Assembly (NCBI RefSeq): GCF_001954275.1
Contig: NZ_MBEU01000055.1
Coordinates: forward strand, 1-64,000
Direction: 5' to 3'
DNA from: Mycobacterium sp. IS-836
Lineage (GTDB): Bacteria > Actinomycetota > Actinomycetes > Mycobacteriales > Mycobacteriaceae
DNA length: 64,000 nucleotides
Positions 63,878 through 64,000 of the stretch are shown here, piece by piece. The position numbers and the translations under genes were made by a program. Below the pieces are notes generated by a model. The model was given only the letters and a program-made list of their open reading frames with translations. It did no database searches and had not been told where the DNA came from. The stretch's first letter is position 1; every line of letters starts with the position of its first letter.

Positions 63878-64000
63878 CTAGCCGAAGTGCGCAGAGCTCC
63901 GGCCAGATCGCGCCTGGCGCGGAAATGCCCTGCGGTTCAAGGTCACCGACGGAATGTCGCCGTACCGATCCGCGTGTGTCGCAGCGAACCGGCCGGAGAT
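63878..64000 (-). CDS. Partial AraC family regulator C terminus (third copy)
   Basis: The open minus frame enters from the right window edge and ends TAG at 63878-63880. The last 40 residues read ISGRFAATHADRYGDIPSVT, then LNRRAF and an Arg/Ser tail. This matches the C-terminal end of the two AraC proteins at 60210-62255 (LGRFAAAHAARYRETPTQTLRRRAF). Only the C-terminal helix is inside the window. Confidence 0.75.
   Translation of the reverse strand: MSGRFAATHADRYGDIPSVTLNRRAFPRQARSGRSSAHFG

Overview
The window is chromosomal DNA from a slow-growing, high-G+C mycobacterium, most likely of or near the M. avium complex. Gene content and order match, in reverse, the M. tuberculosis H37Rv stretch from lhr (Rv3296) to lpqB (Rv3244c): lhr, TetR, sigF locus, accA3, sufE-like, sseA, maf, accE5, accD5, birA, PH protein, GtrA, purK, purE, fadE25, CoA transferase, ctpC, pacL1, lcp1, rmlD, wbbL, manB, mamA, fbiB, fbiA, whiB2, pmmA, manA, alkB, rubA, rubB, alkX-like, sahH, tmk, mtrA, mtrB, lpqB. 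The Rv numbers come from remembered synteny, not from a search. The first ~190 bases are G/C homopolymer runs that look like a bad contig end.

Layout. 0.2-5.4 kb: lhr fragment and TetR gene, then a SigF island with usfX (anti-sigma) overlapping sigF, a usfY homologue, small membrane proteins, a STAS anti-anti-sigma candidate and three SigF-type promoters. 5.5-8.8 kb: accA3, sufE-like, sseA. 8.9-15.8 kb: an accessory block between sseA and maf holding an epimerase/dehydratase, a protein of unknown function, a glycosyltransferase fused to a degenerate LytM/M23 domain, two related methyltransferases and a serine hydrolase. 15.9-25.5 kb: maf-accE5-accD5, a DHA2-type exporter behind a 14-codon leader ORF, birA, PH protein, GtrA, purK, purE, fadE25. 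25.6-28.9 kb: an accessory three-gene signalling operon (receiver-PP2C, histidine kinase, single-domain receiver) with 4-base start/stop overlaps. 28.9-35 kb: CoA transferase, the ctpC-pacL1 zinc export pair with a candidate ArsR-type operator, a TIGR03089 protein, lcp1. 35-49.6 kb: rhamnose/mannose cell-wall precursor genes, mamA, F420 genes fbiA/fbiB, whiB2. 49.7-60 kb: permease, alkane hydroxylase operon, sahH, tmk, mtrAB-lpqB. 60.2-64 kb: another accessory block with three AraC-type regulators (the last cut by the window edge), a thioesterase and an LLM flavin oxidoreductase.

Functional links. AccA3, AccD5 and AccE5 with the biotin ligase BirA make up acyl-CoA carboxylase. RmlD, WbbL, ManB, PmmA, ManA and Lcp1 supply and assemble the arabinogalactan linker and mannose donors. 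FbiA/FbiB make coenzyme F420, which the LLM oxidoreductase at the right end may use. The accessory segments sit between blocks that are contiguous in M. tuberculosis, so they look like lineage-specific insertions (or losses elsewhere).
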